Positions 34,769 to 45,933 are shown, counted from the stretch's first letter. The stretch is DNA of 64,000 nucleotides from Duganella margarita (GCF_009857535.1 NZ_WWCS01000020.1:1-64000), one strand, 5' to 3'. Notes: generated by a model not told the origin, from the sequence alone. A program made the numbers and translations.

Positions 34769-36214
34769 CTAGACCGCCATCAGCGACACCGATTTGGTGT
34801 TCAGGTAGGCTTCCAGCGCCTCCGGACCACCTTCCGAACCATAGCCCGAATCCTTCACGCCGCCAAACGGCATCTCGGCGCTTGGCGTCGCCGGCTGGTT
34901 GATCCACAGCATACCGACTTCCACATTGTTCATCAGCTGATGTGCGTTCTTGATCGAACGGGTGAAGGCATACCCAGCCAGGCCAAACGGCAGACGGTTG
35001 GACTCGGCAATCGCCTCTTCCAGCGTATCGAAACCGCGAATCGCCGCCACCGGGCCAAACGGCTCGTCATTGAATACGCTGGCATTCAGCGGCACGTCGG
35101 CCAGAATGGTCGGCGCGAAGAAGTTGCCTTCGTTGCCGATGCGCAGACCGCCAGTCGCCACATTGGCGCCCTTGGCGCGGGCGTCTTCCACCAGCTGGGT
35201 CATGGCCGCCACGCGACGCGGGTTGGCCAGCGGGCCCAGCGTCGTGCCTTCCACCAGACCATTGCCCAGTTGCAGGCGTTCGGCATGCGCCACGATCGCG
35301 CGGGTGAATTCGTCCTTGATGCTGTTATGCACCAGGAAGCGGGTCGGCGCGATGCACACCTGGCCGGCGTTGCGGAACTTGGCGCCGCCGGCCGCTTCGA
35401 CCGCCAGCGCGACGTCGGCGTCTTCCGCCACGATCACCGGCGCATGGCCGCCCAGTTCCATGGTCACGCGCTTCATGTGCGCGCCAGCCAGGGCCGCCAG
35501 CTGCTTGCCGACCGGGGTCGAACCGGTGAAGGTCACCTTGCGGATCACCGGATGCGGAATCAGGTAATTGGAAATTTCAGCCGGATCGCCAAACACCAAA
35601 CCCACCGTGCCGGCCGGCACGCCGGCGTCGATAAAGCACTGGAACAGCGCCGCTGGCGAAGCCGGGGTTTCTTCCGGCGCTTTGCACAGGAAGGAGCAGC
35701 CGGTGGTCAGCGCCGCCGCCAGCTTGCGCACCACCTGGTTGATCGGGAAGTTCCACGGCGTAAATGCGGCCACCGGACCGACCGGCTCTTTCAATACCAG
35801 TTGCTGCGCCAGCGGATTGCGTGACGGCACGATACGGCCATACACGCGCATGCCTTCTGCAGCGAACCAGTCGATGATGTCGGCGCCGGCCATGGCTTCG
35901 CCGCGCGCCTGGGCCAGCGGCTTGCCTTGTTCCTGGGTCAGCAGGCGGGCGATTTCGTCGGCGCGCTCGCGCAGCAGGGCCGCGGCGCGGCGCAGCGTGG
36001 CGGTGCGCTCGAAGGCTGAAACCTTGCGCCACGCGTCAAAACCTTTTTGTGCCGCCGCCAGTGCGCGGTCCAGGTCGGCAATGCTGGCGTGGGCCACGGT
36101 GCCGATTTCCTTGCCGGTGGCCGGATTCAGCACGGGAATGGTCTTGCCGCCGGTGGCGTCGGTCCATTCGTTGGCGATCAGGAGGCGGACGTTAGGGTAG
36201 GTTGTCGTGGTCAT
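34769..36214 (-). CDS. gabD: NAD(P)-dependent succinate-semialdehyde dehydrogenase
   Basis: Aldehyde dehydrogenase of 481 residues. The start at 36214 gives MTTTTYPNVRLLIANEW. Motifs include AFTPWNFPINQV, MELGGHAPVIV (general-base Glu), GGAKFRNAGQVCIAPTRF (catalytic Cys) and EMPFGGVKDSGYGSEGG near the C-terminus. Together with EQGKPLAQARGE they point to the SSADH/GabD group, which oxidises succinate semialdehyde to succinate. No GABA aminotransferase gene is adjacent, so the exact substrate is inferred. Confidence 0.85.
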   Translation of the reverse strand: MTTTTYPNVRLLIANEWTDATGGKTIPVLNPATGKEIGTVAHASIADLDRALAAAQKGFDAWRKVSAFERTATLRRAAALLRERADEIARLLTQEQGKPLAQARGEAMAGADIIDWFAAEGMRVYGRIVPSRNPLAQQLVLKEPVGPVAAFTPWNFPINQVVRKLAAALTTGCSFLCKAPEETPASPAALFQCFIDAGVPAGTVGLVFGDPAEISNYLIPHPVIRKVTFTGSTPVGKQLAALAGAHMKRVTMELGGHAPVIVAEDADVALAVEAAGGAKFRNAGQVCIAPTRFLVHNSIKDEFTRAIVAHAERLQLGNGLVEGTTLGPLANPRRVAAMTQLVEDARAKGANVATGGLRIGNEGNFFAPTILADVPLNASVFNDEPFGPVAAIRGFDTLEEAIAESNRLPFGLAGYAFTRSIKNAHQLMNNVEVGMLWINQPATPSAEMPFGGVKDSGYGSEGGPEALEAYLNTKSVSLMAV

Positions 36215-36342
36215 GAAAAATCTCCGTTGATGGATGAGAAGGGCGCCCGTAGCGACGCCCGAACACCCTCTACTTTGCCAGAAATCCGCCATCGCCGTAT
36301 TGACGCCGCCAATTTCCCTCTTGGCAATGATATATTGAAAGC

Positions 36343-37152
36343 ATGAATAATTTCTCGCTCAAAGCCCTGGTGGCTGTCTCCGTGCTGACTGGCGCCGGCG
36401 TCCATGCCGAGCCACCGGCCGGCCAGAACGCCCTCGCAGGTCCGCAAGTGCGGGTCGACGTCGGTGGCCGCAAACTGAATCTGTATTGCACCGGCAAGGG
36501 ATCGCCGACCGTGCTGTTCGAGGCCGATGCCGGTCGCGCCGGCTGGGACTGGTCGGCGGTGTTGCCGGAGGTCGCAGCGCGCACGCGCGCCTGCGTGTAT
36601 GACCGCGCCGGCTTCGGCGCCAGCGATCCCATTATCCGCGCCGCGACGGTGGCGAATGCCAGCAAGGATCTGAATTTCCTCATCAGGAATGCCCATCTGG
36701 AGGGGCCGTTCGTGCTGGTTGGCGCCGGCTATGGCGCCTTGATCGCGCAGCAGTTCGCCTGGCGCTCGCGCGGCGCGGTGACCGGCCTGGTGCTGGTGGC
36801 GCCGCTCAAGGAAGATGCCCTGCCGGCGGACCGCGCGGCCAAGCTGGATGCGGTGCTGGCCTGTCTGGCGGCGGCAGAACAGGGCAAGGTGGGCGAGGGT
36901 TGCGCGTATCCGGCCACCAGCATCAATGGCGAGATCGGGCCGGCGCTGGCGTCGGCGCAAGCGGCGCAGGTACGCAAGCTGACCTATTGGAAGGCGCGAG
37001 CCTCCGAGCTGGATAGTCTGGAGATCAGCGCCGGCCAGGTGCGCGCTGCGCGCAAGCCGTTTGGGGAGATGCCGCTGGTGGAGGTGTCGCAGGCGGAACC
37101 GGCGGCGATTGCCGCCGCCGTGTTGCAGGTACTGGGCAAATTCAATCCTTAG
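36343..37152 (+). CDS. Alpha/beta-hydrolase-like protein lacking the nucleophile serine
   Basis: Exported protein of 269 residues (signal MNNFSLKALVAVSVLTGAGVHA). YDRAGFGASDP and VLFEADAGRAGWDWSAV are typical of alpha/beta hydrolases. The nucleophile elbow, normally GxSxG, reads VGAGYGA (127-131), so the serine at position 129 is Gly. The usual C-terminal catalytic His segment is not apparent either. It is probably a non-catalytic homologue or a decaying gene. Confidence 0.7.
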   Translation: MNNFSLKALVAVSVLTGAGVHAEPPAGQNALAGPQVRVDVGGRKLNLYCTGKGSPTVLFEADAGRAGWDWSAVLPEVAARTRACVYDRAGFGASDPIIRAATVANASKDLNFLIRNAHLEGPFVLVGAGYGALIAQQFAWRSRGAVTGLVLVAPLKEDALPADRAAKLDAVLACLAAAEQGKVGEGCAYPATSINGEIGPALASAQAAQVRKLTYWKARASELDSLEISAGQVRAARKPFGEMPLVEVSQAEPAAIAAAVLQVLGKFNP

Positions 37153-37916
37153 AGCGGTGCGCCGCCCAGGCGTTTGATGGTGCCGGAACCCATGATGCTT
37201 TTGCTGATCTGCGGATCGCCGTAGTAGTTGATGTCGCCCGAGCCGGCCACGCTCAGGTTCAGTGATTTCTTGGCCCACACGGTGGCCTGGCCGGAGCCGC
37301 CGATGCTGACCACTGCGTCGCGCGCTTGCAGCTGGCCGACCTGCACCCGGCCCGAGCCGCCGATCGACACTTGCAGCCGCTCGGTGTTGCCGGCCGCTTT
37401 CAGGTTGCCGCTGCCGCCCAGTGCAATCGCCACCGATTCGCTGTCCAGCTGGTCGACGCTGAACGAGCCGGAGCCGCCCACATCAATGGTAAGGTGCTCG
37501 CCGCGCAGCTTGTCGGCGGTGACATTGCCGGAGCCGCCGATCGACAGCCGGTCCAGCGTGCGCGCCAGCACGATGATCTTCATGTTGCGGGTATCCACGC
37601 GCAGGTTGTTTTTCGCCGGACGGATGCGCAGGGTGCCGTTGTCCACCTTGGTTTCGATCAGTGGCTGGAGGTTGTCGTCGGTTTCCACGATCACGCCTTC
37701 GGTGTTGCCGAGACGGATTTCGACGTCGCTGCCGACGCCCACCGTCAGCGCGTTGAAGTGGCCGACGTCGCGGTTCTGCTTGACGATCTTGCCGCTGCCT
37801 TGCACCCGTTCACCGCCGCTCAGCCAGCTGAGCGGGCCGTTCTGGGCGACCACGACTGGGGCGGCCAGCAGGCCGGCGGACAGCAACAGCGAAGGCAGAA
37901 AATGGCGGCGGTTCAT
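37149..37916 (-). CDS. Exported DUF2807 (head-GIN) domain protein
   Basis: Protein of 255 residues, signal peptide MNRRHFLPSLLLSAGLLAAPV from the ATG at 37916. The mature part is a beta-solenoid with repeated GGSG turns (SIGGSGNVTADKL, DVGGSGSFSVDQL, ALGGSGNLKAAG, SIGGSGRVQVGQL), the putative auto-transporter adhesin head GIN domain (PF10988). The role is unknown, and members are usually periplasmic or surface proteins. Its stop overlaps the end of the convergent hydrolase-like gene by four bases. Confidence 0.85.
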   Translation of the reverse strand: MNRRHFLPSLLLSAGLLAAPVVVAQNGPLSWLSGGERVQGSGKIVKQNRDVGHFNALTVGVGSDVEIRLGNTEGVIVETDDNLQPLIETKVDNGTLRIRPAKNNLRVDTRNMKIIVLARTLDRLSIGGSGNVTADKLRGEHLTIDVGGSGSFSVDQLDSESVAIALGGSGNLKAAGNTERLQVSIGGSGRVQVGQLQARDAVVSIGGSGQATVWAKKSLNLSVAGSGDINYYGDPQISKSIMGSGTIKRLGGAPL

Positions 37917-38062
37917 ATGGTTCTCCTGAAATTTGATTGGCTTAAGTCTGCATCCTACGCAGGTCGCCCGCCGCCTGGAACGCGCTTGCGACAGATTGCA
38001 GCCGGCGTGGCGCAGAATGCACAGCGCCGGGAATAGAGCGCGCATGAGGTATCATTCTGCCT

Positions 38063-38707
38063 ATGCTTACTATAACCATCAAACAGGGCAAGGAAAAACG
38101 CCTGCTGGCCGGCGATATCCTGATCTACGCCACCGCTATCGAGCGCGTCGACGGTCGCCCGCAAGAAAAGAACAAACCCGGTGGCACGGCCATCCTGCAA
38201 ACCTCGTCGCGCCAGTTTTTGGCGCGCGCCGCGTGGAATCCCTTGTCCGAGGTGCGCGCCCGCGTCTGGAGCTACAAGGAAGATGAACCGGTCGATCACG
38301 CGATGATGAAACGCCGCGTACGCGCCGCCATCGCCAAGCGCGCCGCCGCCGTGCGCGCCGCCGCGCCGACCGATCTGGTGCCGGTGATCCGCGGCGACGA
38401 AGACGGCTTGCCCGGCTTGCTGGTCGATAGCTGGGGCGGCACCAGCGGCTACCTGATCTGCCAGTTCCAGGCGGCCGGCGTCGATGCCTGGAAAGTGCCG
38501 ATCGTGCAGGCCTTGCTGGCCGATACCGGCTGCCCGAATGTCTACGAGCGCTGCGATGATCTGATCCGCAAATCGGAAGGCTTGCCGATCTTTTACCGCG
38601 CGCTGGCGGGCGAAGAGCCGCCGGATCACGTGCTGGTCACGGAAAAGGGCCAGCGCTTCAGCATGGATTTGCGCACGGGCTTTAAATACCCGAAGGTCCG
38701 CGCTTAA
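38063..38707 (+). CDS. RlmI-like rRNA methyltransferase, truncated (N-terminal part only)
   Basis: Protein of 214 residues. The start MLTITIKQGKEKRLLAGDI and PGLLVDSWGG match the PUA plus central domains of RlmI (23S rRNA m5C1962 methyltransferase, about 400 residues). The sequence stops with SMDLRTGFKYPKVRA, exactly where full-length enzymes continue into TGQKTGFxLDQR and the SAM-binding Rossmann domain. No continuation exists in any frame of the 64 bp before the next gene. It is therefore a C-terminally truncated gene, probably inactive as a methyltransferase. Confidence 0.75.
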   Translation: MLTITIKQGKEKRLLAGDILIYATAIERVDGRPQEKNKPGGTAILQTSSRQFLARAAWNPLSEVRARVWSYKEDEPVDHAMMKRRVRAAIAKRAAAVRAAAPTDLVPVIRGDEDGLPGLLVDSWGGTSGYLICQFQAAGVDAWKVPIVQALLADTGCPNVYERCDDLIRKSEGLPIFYRALAGEEPPDHVLVTEKGQRFSMDLRTGFKYPKVRA

Positions 38708-38771
38708 AAAGTTTCGGCGTTGCAAGTTTTTCTCTTATAATCATCCGGCATCCACGGAGATTTGAGCAGAG

Positions 38772-39890
38772 ATGGAACACTACCAATCGTCGCAAATTCG
38801 TACCCTGAGCTACATCGAGAACGAAGACCACCCGGTCTTCGGCACGCTCGTCGAGCAGATTCTGCACCTGCTGAACTCCAAGCTGATTTTCAGCGACATC
38901 CTGATCCACCAGAACAGTCCGTTGATGCTGCGCCAGCCGAAAGGACTGGTCGCCGTCACCGACTCGCCGATCACGCGCGAGGAATTGCAGGAATTCTTCG
39001 AGGTGGTCGAGCCGAACTGGGCGGAGCGCATCCAGGACCGCGCCTTCGACCGCGCGGTCGATCTGCATACGGCCCGCATCCGCGCCAACTGCTTCAGCTT
39101 CCAGGGCCGCAAGCGGCTCGGTTGCGTGATCCGCCGCTTCCCGAAAGAACCGATGCCGCTGGCCAAGCTGGGGCTGGGTGAGCACGAGCAGAATTTCGCC
39201 AGGCTGACCAGCGGTCTGGTGCTGATCATCGGCGACACCTGCCAGGGCAAGTCGACCACCATCGCCTCGATGCTGGACGAAATCAACAAGCACCGCTCCG
39301 GTCACATCATCACGATTGAAGATCCGGTCGAGACGCTGATCCCCCAGCGCCAGTGCGTCATCACCCAGCGCGAGGTGGGCTCCGACGGCGACGTCGAGAG
39401 CTTCTACCAGGGTGCGTTGGATGCGCTGCGCGAGCGGCCGGATGTGATCGTCATCGGCGAGATCCGCGACGCGCAGACGGCGCAGGAGGCGCTGGCGCTG
39501 TCGGAGGCCGGGCCGCTGGTGCTGGCCTCGCTGCACGCGCGTTCCACCGAGCTCGGCCTGCAGAAGATGCTGCGCCTGCTGGGCAATACCGAAGCGCAGG
39601 CGCAGGCCTTGGGGCATGCGCTGCGTGGCGTGCTGTGCCAGGCGCTGCTGCCGGCCGTGAAGGGCGAGCGCTACTATCTGGCCACCGAGTGCCTGACCAA
39701 CAATCCGCAAGTGACCGAGATGATCGCCAACGGCAAGGTCTCCAACCTGCGCATCTGGATGGAAGACCAGCCGGGCGAGGGCTGCCATACGATGAACACC
39801 TCGCTGCACGCGCTGCTGGCCGAGGGCAAGATCGCGGTGCAGGATGCGCGCAACGCCACTACCGACCGGATCGGTTTCGTCGAGCCGTAA
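38772..39890 (+). CDS. PilT/PilU-like twitching ATPase
   Basis: Secretion-superfamily ATPase of 372 residues. The Walker A motif is GDTCQGKS (154-161), divergent from the usual GPTGSGKS but with the Gly-Lys-Ser retained. ITIEDPVE is the Asp-box region, VIVIGEIRDAQTAQEAL is Walker B, and LVLASLHARS is the His box of the PilT class. It drives pilus retraction in this family. It stands alone here, not next to pilT or other pil genes, so it may be a PilU-like accessory ATPase. Confidence 0.82.
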   Translation: MEHYQSSQIRTLSYIENEDHPVFGTLVEQILHLLNSKLIFSDILIHQNSPLMLRQPKGLVAVTDSPITREELQEFFEVVEPNWAERIQDRAFDRAVDLHTARIRANCFSFQGRKRLGCVIRRFPKEPMPLAKLGLGEHEQNFARLTSGLVLIIGDTCQGKSTTIASMLDEINKHRSGHIITIEDPVETLIPQRQCVITQREVGSDGDVESFYQGALDALRERPDVIVIGEIRDAQTAQEALALSEAGPLVLASLHARSTELGLQKMLRLLGNTEAQAQALGHALRGVLCQALLPAVKGERYYLATECLTNNPQVTEMIANGKVSNLRIWMEDQPGEGCHTMNTSLHALLAEGKIAVQDARNATTDRIGFVEP

Positions 39891-39893
39891 GGC

Positions 39894-41168
39894 TTAGTCC
39901 AGCGGCACGGCGCGGAAGCGGTTGACATCGGTGGCGTTGACCGGCGGCGCGTTGTTGCCCCAGGCGCTGCGCAGGTAGGACACCAGCTGCGCCACTTCCA
40001 GATCATTCAACGCGTGGCTGAACGGTGGCATGCTGTACGGCCGCGGGTTGCCCGCCGTAGCCGGCGCAAAGCCGCCATTCAGCACCATGCGGATCGGATT
40101 GACGGCGTTGGTCATGATCAGCGCCTGGTTGCCGGTCAGCGGCGGATAGGCGGGCGACTGGCCCTTGCCTTCGGCGCCGTGGCACTCCGCACAATGCTTC
40201 TCATACAGTTTGGCGCCGGCGGCCAGGAAGGCGACTGCTTCCGGTGCGCCTTCGCGCTCGAAGGCAGCTGGCTTGGCCTCGGCCGGCAGCGCTTTCAGGT
40301 AGACGGCGATGGCGTTGATGTCGCCGTCATTCAGGTATTGCAGGCTTTCCTTCACCACTTCGGCCATCGGCCCGAACACGGCGGCGCGCGGCGACACGCC
40401 GGTTTTCAGCAGCGCCGCCAGATGGTCCTGTTGCCAGTCGCCGCGGGCGTTCAGCGCCGGCGCGTACCAGCCTTGCGCCGGGATCATGCCGCCGGACAGG
40501 CTTTCGCCTTCCGAGCCGCCGAGCGGATTGCGCGCGCTGTGACAGGCGCTGCAATGTCCCAGTCCCTGCACCAGGTAGGCGCCGCGATTCCAGTCCACCG
40601 ACTGGTTAGTCTCCGGGCGGAATACTTCCGGCTTGAAGTACAGCATGCGCCAGGCGGCCAGCGAGATTTGCAGGCTGTACGGGAAGCGCAGCTGGTGCGG
40701 CTGGTTGGCCTGGGTCACGGCCGGCACGGTTTGCAGGTAGGCGTACAGGGCGTCGGCGTCGTCGCGCGTGATGCGGGTGTAGTTGGTGTAGGGGAAGGCT
40801 GGGTAGAGCAGGCGGCCGTCACGCGACTGGCCATGGTGCAGGGCGCGCCAGAAGTCGTCGCTCGACCACGTGCCGATGCCGGTGTTGCGGTCGGCGGTGA
40901 TGTTGGGGGCGATGATCGAGCCGAACGGCGTTTGCAGCGCGCGGCCGCCGGCATAGGGCTGGCCGCCGCGCGTGGTGTGGCAGGCCATGCAGTCGCCGGC
41001 TTTGGCGAGGTAGGCGCCACGGGCGAGGCGCTCATCGGCCGCCAGCGCGGCGGTGGCGGCGGAGGGCGGACTATCGTCTGGCCGGCGGAACTGCATGGCC
41101 AGCAGGACTGCGGCGACCACAGCGGCGATCAGCGCGGCGGCCATAACGGTATAAACGATTTTCCTCAT
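39894..41168 (-). CDS. Three-haem cytochrome c
   Basis: Protein of 424 residues with an N-terminal anchor (IVYTVMAAALIAAVVAAVLL). Three CxxCH haem sites are present: CMACH, CSACH and CAECH. The layout and length match the cytochrome c subunit of membrane FAD alcohol/sugar/gluconate dehydrogenases, which passes electrons to quinone. No flavoprotein lies beside it; the GMC oxidoreductase at 4515 is a possible trans partner. It overlaps the upstream cytochrome gene by ATGA. Confidence 0.88.
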   Translation of the reverse strand: MRKIVYTVMAAALIAAVVAAVLLAMQFRRPDDSPPSAATAALAADERLARGAYLAKAGDCMACHTTRGGQPYAGGRALQTPFGSIIAPNITADRNTGIGTWSSDDFWRALHHGQSRDGRLLYPAFPYTNYTRITRDDADALYAYLQTVPAVTQANQPHQLRFPYSLQISLAAWRMLYFKPEVFRPETNQSVDWNRGAYLVQGLGHCSACHSARNPLGGSEGESLSGGMIPAQGWYAPALNARGDWQQDHLAALLKTGVSPRAAVFGPMAEVVKESLQYLNDGDINAIAVYLKALPAEAKPAAFEREGAPEAVAFLAAGAKLYEKHCAECHGAEGKGQSPAYPPLTGNQALIMTNAVNPIRMVLNGGFAPATAGNPRPYSMPPFSHALNDLEVAQLVSYLRSAWGNNAPPVNATDVNRFRAVPLD

Positions 41169-41863
41169 TTGGCGCCTCCGGCCGGCGGAACGCTGCCGCA
41201 GGCGATCGGCAGCGGCAAGGGGATGCTGGCGGCGGGGCGGGCGGCGGCGTCTGGCGTTTGCTTGCTGAGCCAGGACGACACGGCGGCGACATCGCTATCG
41301 CTCAGGCGGGCGGCGATGGTGGCCATGCAGTCGGGCGCGGTGGCGCGGCGGCTCTTGTTCTTCCAGTTGCCGAACTGGGCGTTGATGTAGTCGCTGGGCA
41401 GCCCCAGCAGTCCTGGGATGGCCGGCTCAACGCCGGTCAGTGCCGCGCCATGGCAACTGACGCAGGCCGGGATTTTCTTCAGCGGATCGCCCTGCCGCAC
41501 CAGCGCCTCGCCGCGCGCCACTTGTGCCGCCGATGCATTGCTGCCGCTGCCAGGCGGTGGCGGCGGGTAGGGGGGATGCTGGGCGGCGAAGTAATCGGCA
41601 ATCTCGCGCAGGTAAGCGTCCGACAGGTTGCCGACCATATAGGTCATCATCGGATAATGCCGGTGGCCGTCGCGGAAATGGCGCAGCTGGTTGTACAGGT
41701 AGCCGGACGGCTTGCCGGCGATGCGCGGGAAATAAGCATCGCCGCGCTCCTTGACGCTATGACAGGACAGGCAGGCGGCAATCCGCTGTTCCAGCGTATC
41801 GGCTGGTGGCAGCGGTGCGGCGGCGAGTGCGGCGGCGAAACCCAAGGCGGAAAAAATCGGCAT
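41165..41863 (-). CDS. Two-haem cytochrome c
   Basis: Protein of 232 residues with a signal peptide (MPIFSALGFAAALAAAPLPP). Two CxxCH sites are present: CLSCH and CVSCH. It resembles cytochrome c4-type or soluble c-type electron carriers (diheme, about 200 residues). The stop overlaps the start of the three-haem cytochrome by ATGA, so the two are co-translated and probably act together in one respiratory chain. Confidence 0.85.
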   Translation of the reverse strand: MPIFSALGFAAALAAAPLPPADTLEQRIAACLSCHSVKERGDAYFPRIAGKPSGYLYNQLRHFRDGHRHYPMMTYMVGNLSDAYLREIADYFAAQHPPYPPPPPGSGSNASAAQVARGEALVRQGDPLKKIPACVSCHGAALTGVEPAIPGLLGLPSDYINAQFGNWKNKSRRATAPDCMATIAARLSDSDVAAVSSWLSKQTPDAAARPAASIPLPLPIACGSVPPAGGAK

Positions 41864-41901
41864 ACCCCTCCTGATACAGGCGGCGCATGGCGGCCGCGCG
41901 T

Positions 41902-42549
41902 CTAGGATAACCCGGTTTTAGGTGGTTTTGGCAATTTGACAGCTTTTAGGGGCGGCAACTTGTTGCCCAGCCCAAGCCAGTGCCGGTAGACCCGCAGCGC
42001 CACCTGGGCATCGTCGGCCGCATACAGAATCTGTTTTTCGTTCAGACGCGGCAACGCCCAGTTGGTGGTGGAAATCTTTTTGGATTTTTGCAACTTGCGG
42101 CCGAAGAATTTGGCCACCGCCGTCTTGGCGCCGAGGTCGTTGCGTTGACCGGGTGTGCGCAGTGCAACCGACAGGTCGACCACGCCGGCGGTGCGGATAT
42201 CCAGCTTGGCGTGCAGGCGCTTGACGTCGTCCGACAGGCCAAAACCTATCTTCAGCGGCAACGGGCGCTCCAGAATCGCCAGCAGCATGGCGCGGATGTG
42301 CGGCTCGGTGCTGGCGCCGATCTGGAACAGATACGCCTTGTTATCGGTGGCGAACTGGATCAGGTGCGGCCCGGTGGAGGTTTCGCCCCGCGTAAAGGTC
42401 GGCTTGGATTCGGTATCGAAGCCGATGGCGTCGCTGGCCAGCAGGGCGTCGCGCGCGGCGACGGCCTGTTCCGGCGTCACCACCATGTGCACATCGGCGA
42501 TCTGGATGCCGAGATACGGCGGCAGCTCTTCTTCTGCCGCCGCTGCCAT
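41902..42549 (-). CDS. 3'-5' exonuclease, DEDD/RNase-D-like
   Basis: Protein of 215 residues from the ATG at 42549; a TTG at 42573 is an alternative start, adding eight residues. FDTESKPTF carries Asp-Glu (ExoI), VVDLSVALRTPG contains the ExoII Asp region, and LYAADDAQVALRVYRHW is the DEDDy ExoIII segment. Such proteins trim RNA or DNA 3' ends. The gene follows proQ closely on the same strand, so the two may form an operon. Confidence 0.82.
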   Translation of the reverse strand: MAAAAEEELPPYLGIQIADVHMVVTPEQAVAARDALLASDAIGFDTESKPTFTRGETSTGPHLIQFATDNKAYLFQIGASTEPHIRAMLLAILERPLPLKIGFGLSDDVKRLHAKLDIRTAGVVDLSVALRTPGQRNDLGAKTAVAKFFGRKLQKSKKISTTNWALPRLNEKQILYAADDAQVALRVYRHWLGLGNKLPPLKAVKLPKPPKTGLS

Positions 42550-42574
42550 GGGCTGATGGTCCAACTCAGCCAAC

Positions 42575-43054
42575 TCAGCTCTTTTTGGCGAACTTCGCGG
42601 CCAGCTGGTTCAGCTTGTCAGCGTGCACGCGGGCAGCTTCCTCGGCGGCCTTGGCTTCGCGTTCAGCCTTCTTGCGGTCGGCTTCTTTCTTGAAACGCTC
42701 CTGCAGCACCTGGGTCGCGTGGGCGCGGTGGGTGTCGGTCACTTCAGCGCCAGGGGTGCCGTCCAGGTCGTGACGGACCTTGGCTTTTTCCATGACTTTC
42801 AGATAGCGCAGCGAGCCGGTATGGATGCCCAGCGCAGTGCGCATGGTTTTGCGATCCAGCTCGGGCATGACGGCCAGCAGCTGCTTGTCGATTCCGATGC
42901 TCAGAGGCAGGAAATCGCGGAAAGCAGGGAATTGGGTTTGCAGGTGTTTCAGCAGGCTGCGCGGGGTTTGAGCGGCAGGTGCCGGCGCGGAGGCAGCGGT
43001 GGCTGGCTCAGTGGCCGGTGGCTGGGGGGTAAGACTAGTGTTCATCGACTTCAT
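42575..43054 (-). CDS. ProQ/FinO-family RNA-binding protein
   Basis: Protein of 159 residues. The central ProQ/FinO domain (about 35-115) contains KHLQTQFPAFRDFLPLSIGI, LGIHTGSLRYLKVM and a basic face of Arg/Lys. The family binds sRNAs and mRNAs as an RNA chaperone. The Lys/Ala/Glu-rich C-terminal helix and the acidic/Pro-rich N-terminus are typical. Starts at 43054 and 43045 are both possible. Confidence 0.88.
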   Translation of the reverse strand: MKSMNTSLTPQPPATEPATAASAPAPAAQTPRSLLKHLQTQFPAFRDFLPLSIGIDKQLLAVMPELDRKTMRTALGIHTGSLRYLKVMEKAKVRHDLDGTPGAEVTDTHRAHATQVLQERFKKEADRKKAEREAKAAEEAARVHADKLNQLAAKFAKKS

Positions 43055-43188
43055 AGGTTAAGCAACAACCGTCAGCATATCATGCTGCCCAACGGATTGC
43101 AGTGCCTTTTGGGCTACTGTAGCGAATTGCTCATGCTTAGAATGGTGTTAAGACCTCTTGCAAACGTGCGTAGGCGCCCTAAATTGTG

Positions 43189-43346
43189 TATAATGCTCGA
43201 CGCACCAACGGCAGGACGGTGTGATTCAGCTTGGTACAGGATGCGATTCGGATGGTCTGACCAAGGGCTTTTAGCCCTTCTCATTTGCCCTTCTCATTCT
43301 TCCCTGAAAAGAGAAACAAGCCCGTGGCAGGATGCGGGCTTTTTTT
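43189..43346 (+). ncRNA. Structured leader or sRNA candidate upstream of rpoD
   Basis: The 407-bp gap 43055-43461 holds no convincing gene. A TATAAT at 43189-43194 has only a weak -35. Downstream are CTTGGT/ACCAAG (43230-43265) and the hairpin AAGGGCT-TTT-AGCCCTT (43263-43279), which overlap and may be alternative folds. Next come two tandem copies of GCCCTTCTCATT (43274-43285 and 43287-43298), then an intrinsic terminator (43318-43346). That would give an RNA of about 145 nt with C/U-rich single-stranded patches. It may be a trans-acting sRNA or an attenuated rpoD leader. Promoter and RNA are inferred. Confidence 0.4.
43318..43346 (+). terminator. Intrinsic terminator upstream of rpoD
   Basis: AAGCCCG (43318-43324) and CGGGCTT (43335-43341) form a 7-bp stem with a 10-base loop, followed directly by a run of seven T (43340-43346). 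It lies 116 bp before the rpoD start, inside the rpoD leader if transcription begins at 43201. Confidence 0.75.
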
Positions 43347-43386
43347 ATTCCGCAGAAAATCGTCAGCTAAATTACAACATTTCCAC

Positions 43387-43426
43387 CCCAGCGCACCTTC
43401 GCGGTCGGCGCGGGGTCTGCTTTTTT
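43387..43426 (+). terminator. Second GC hairpin with T-tract in the rpoD leader
   Basis: CCC-A-GCGC (43387-43394) pairs with GCGC-G-GGG (43408-43415), with one mismatch. Six T (43421-43426) follow after a 5-base gap. It is weaker than the hairpin at 43318 and may be an attenuator or just leader structure. Confidence 0.4.
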
Positions 43427-43461
43427 GTAATTTTCCGGCGCATAGCATTGAGAGATTTCTA

Positions 43462-45933
<2,472 letters not shown>

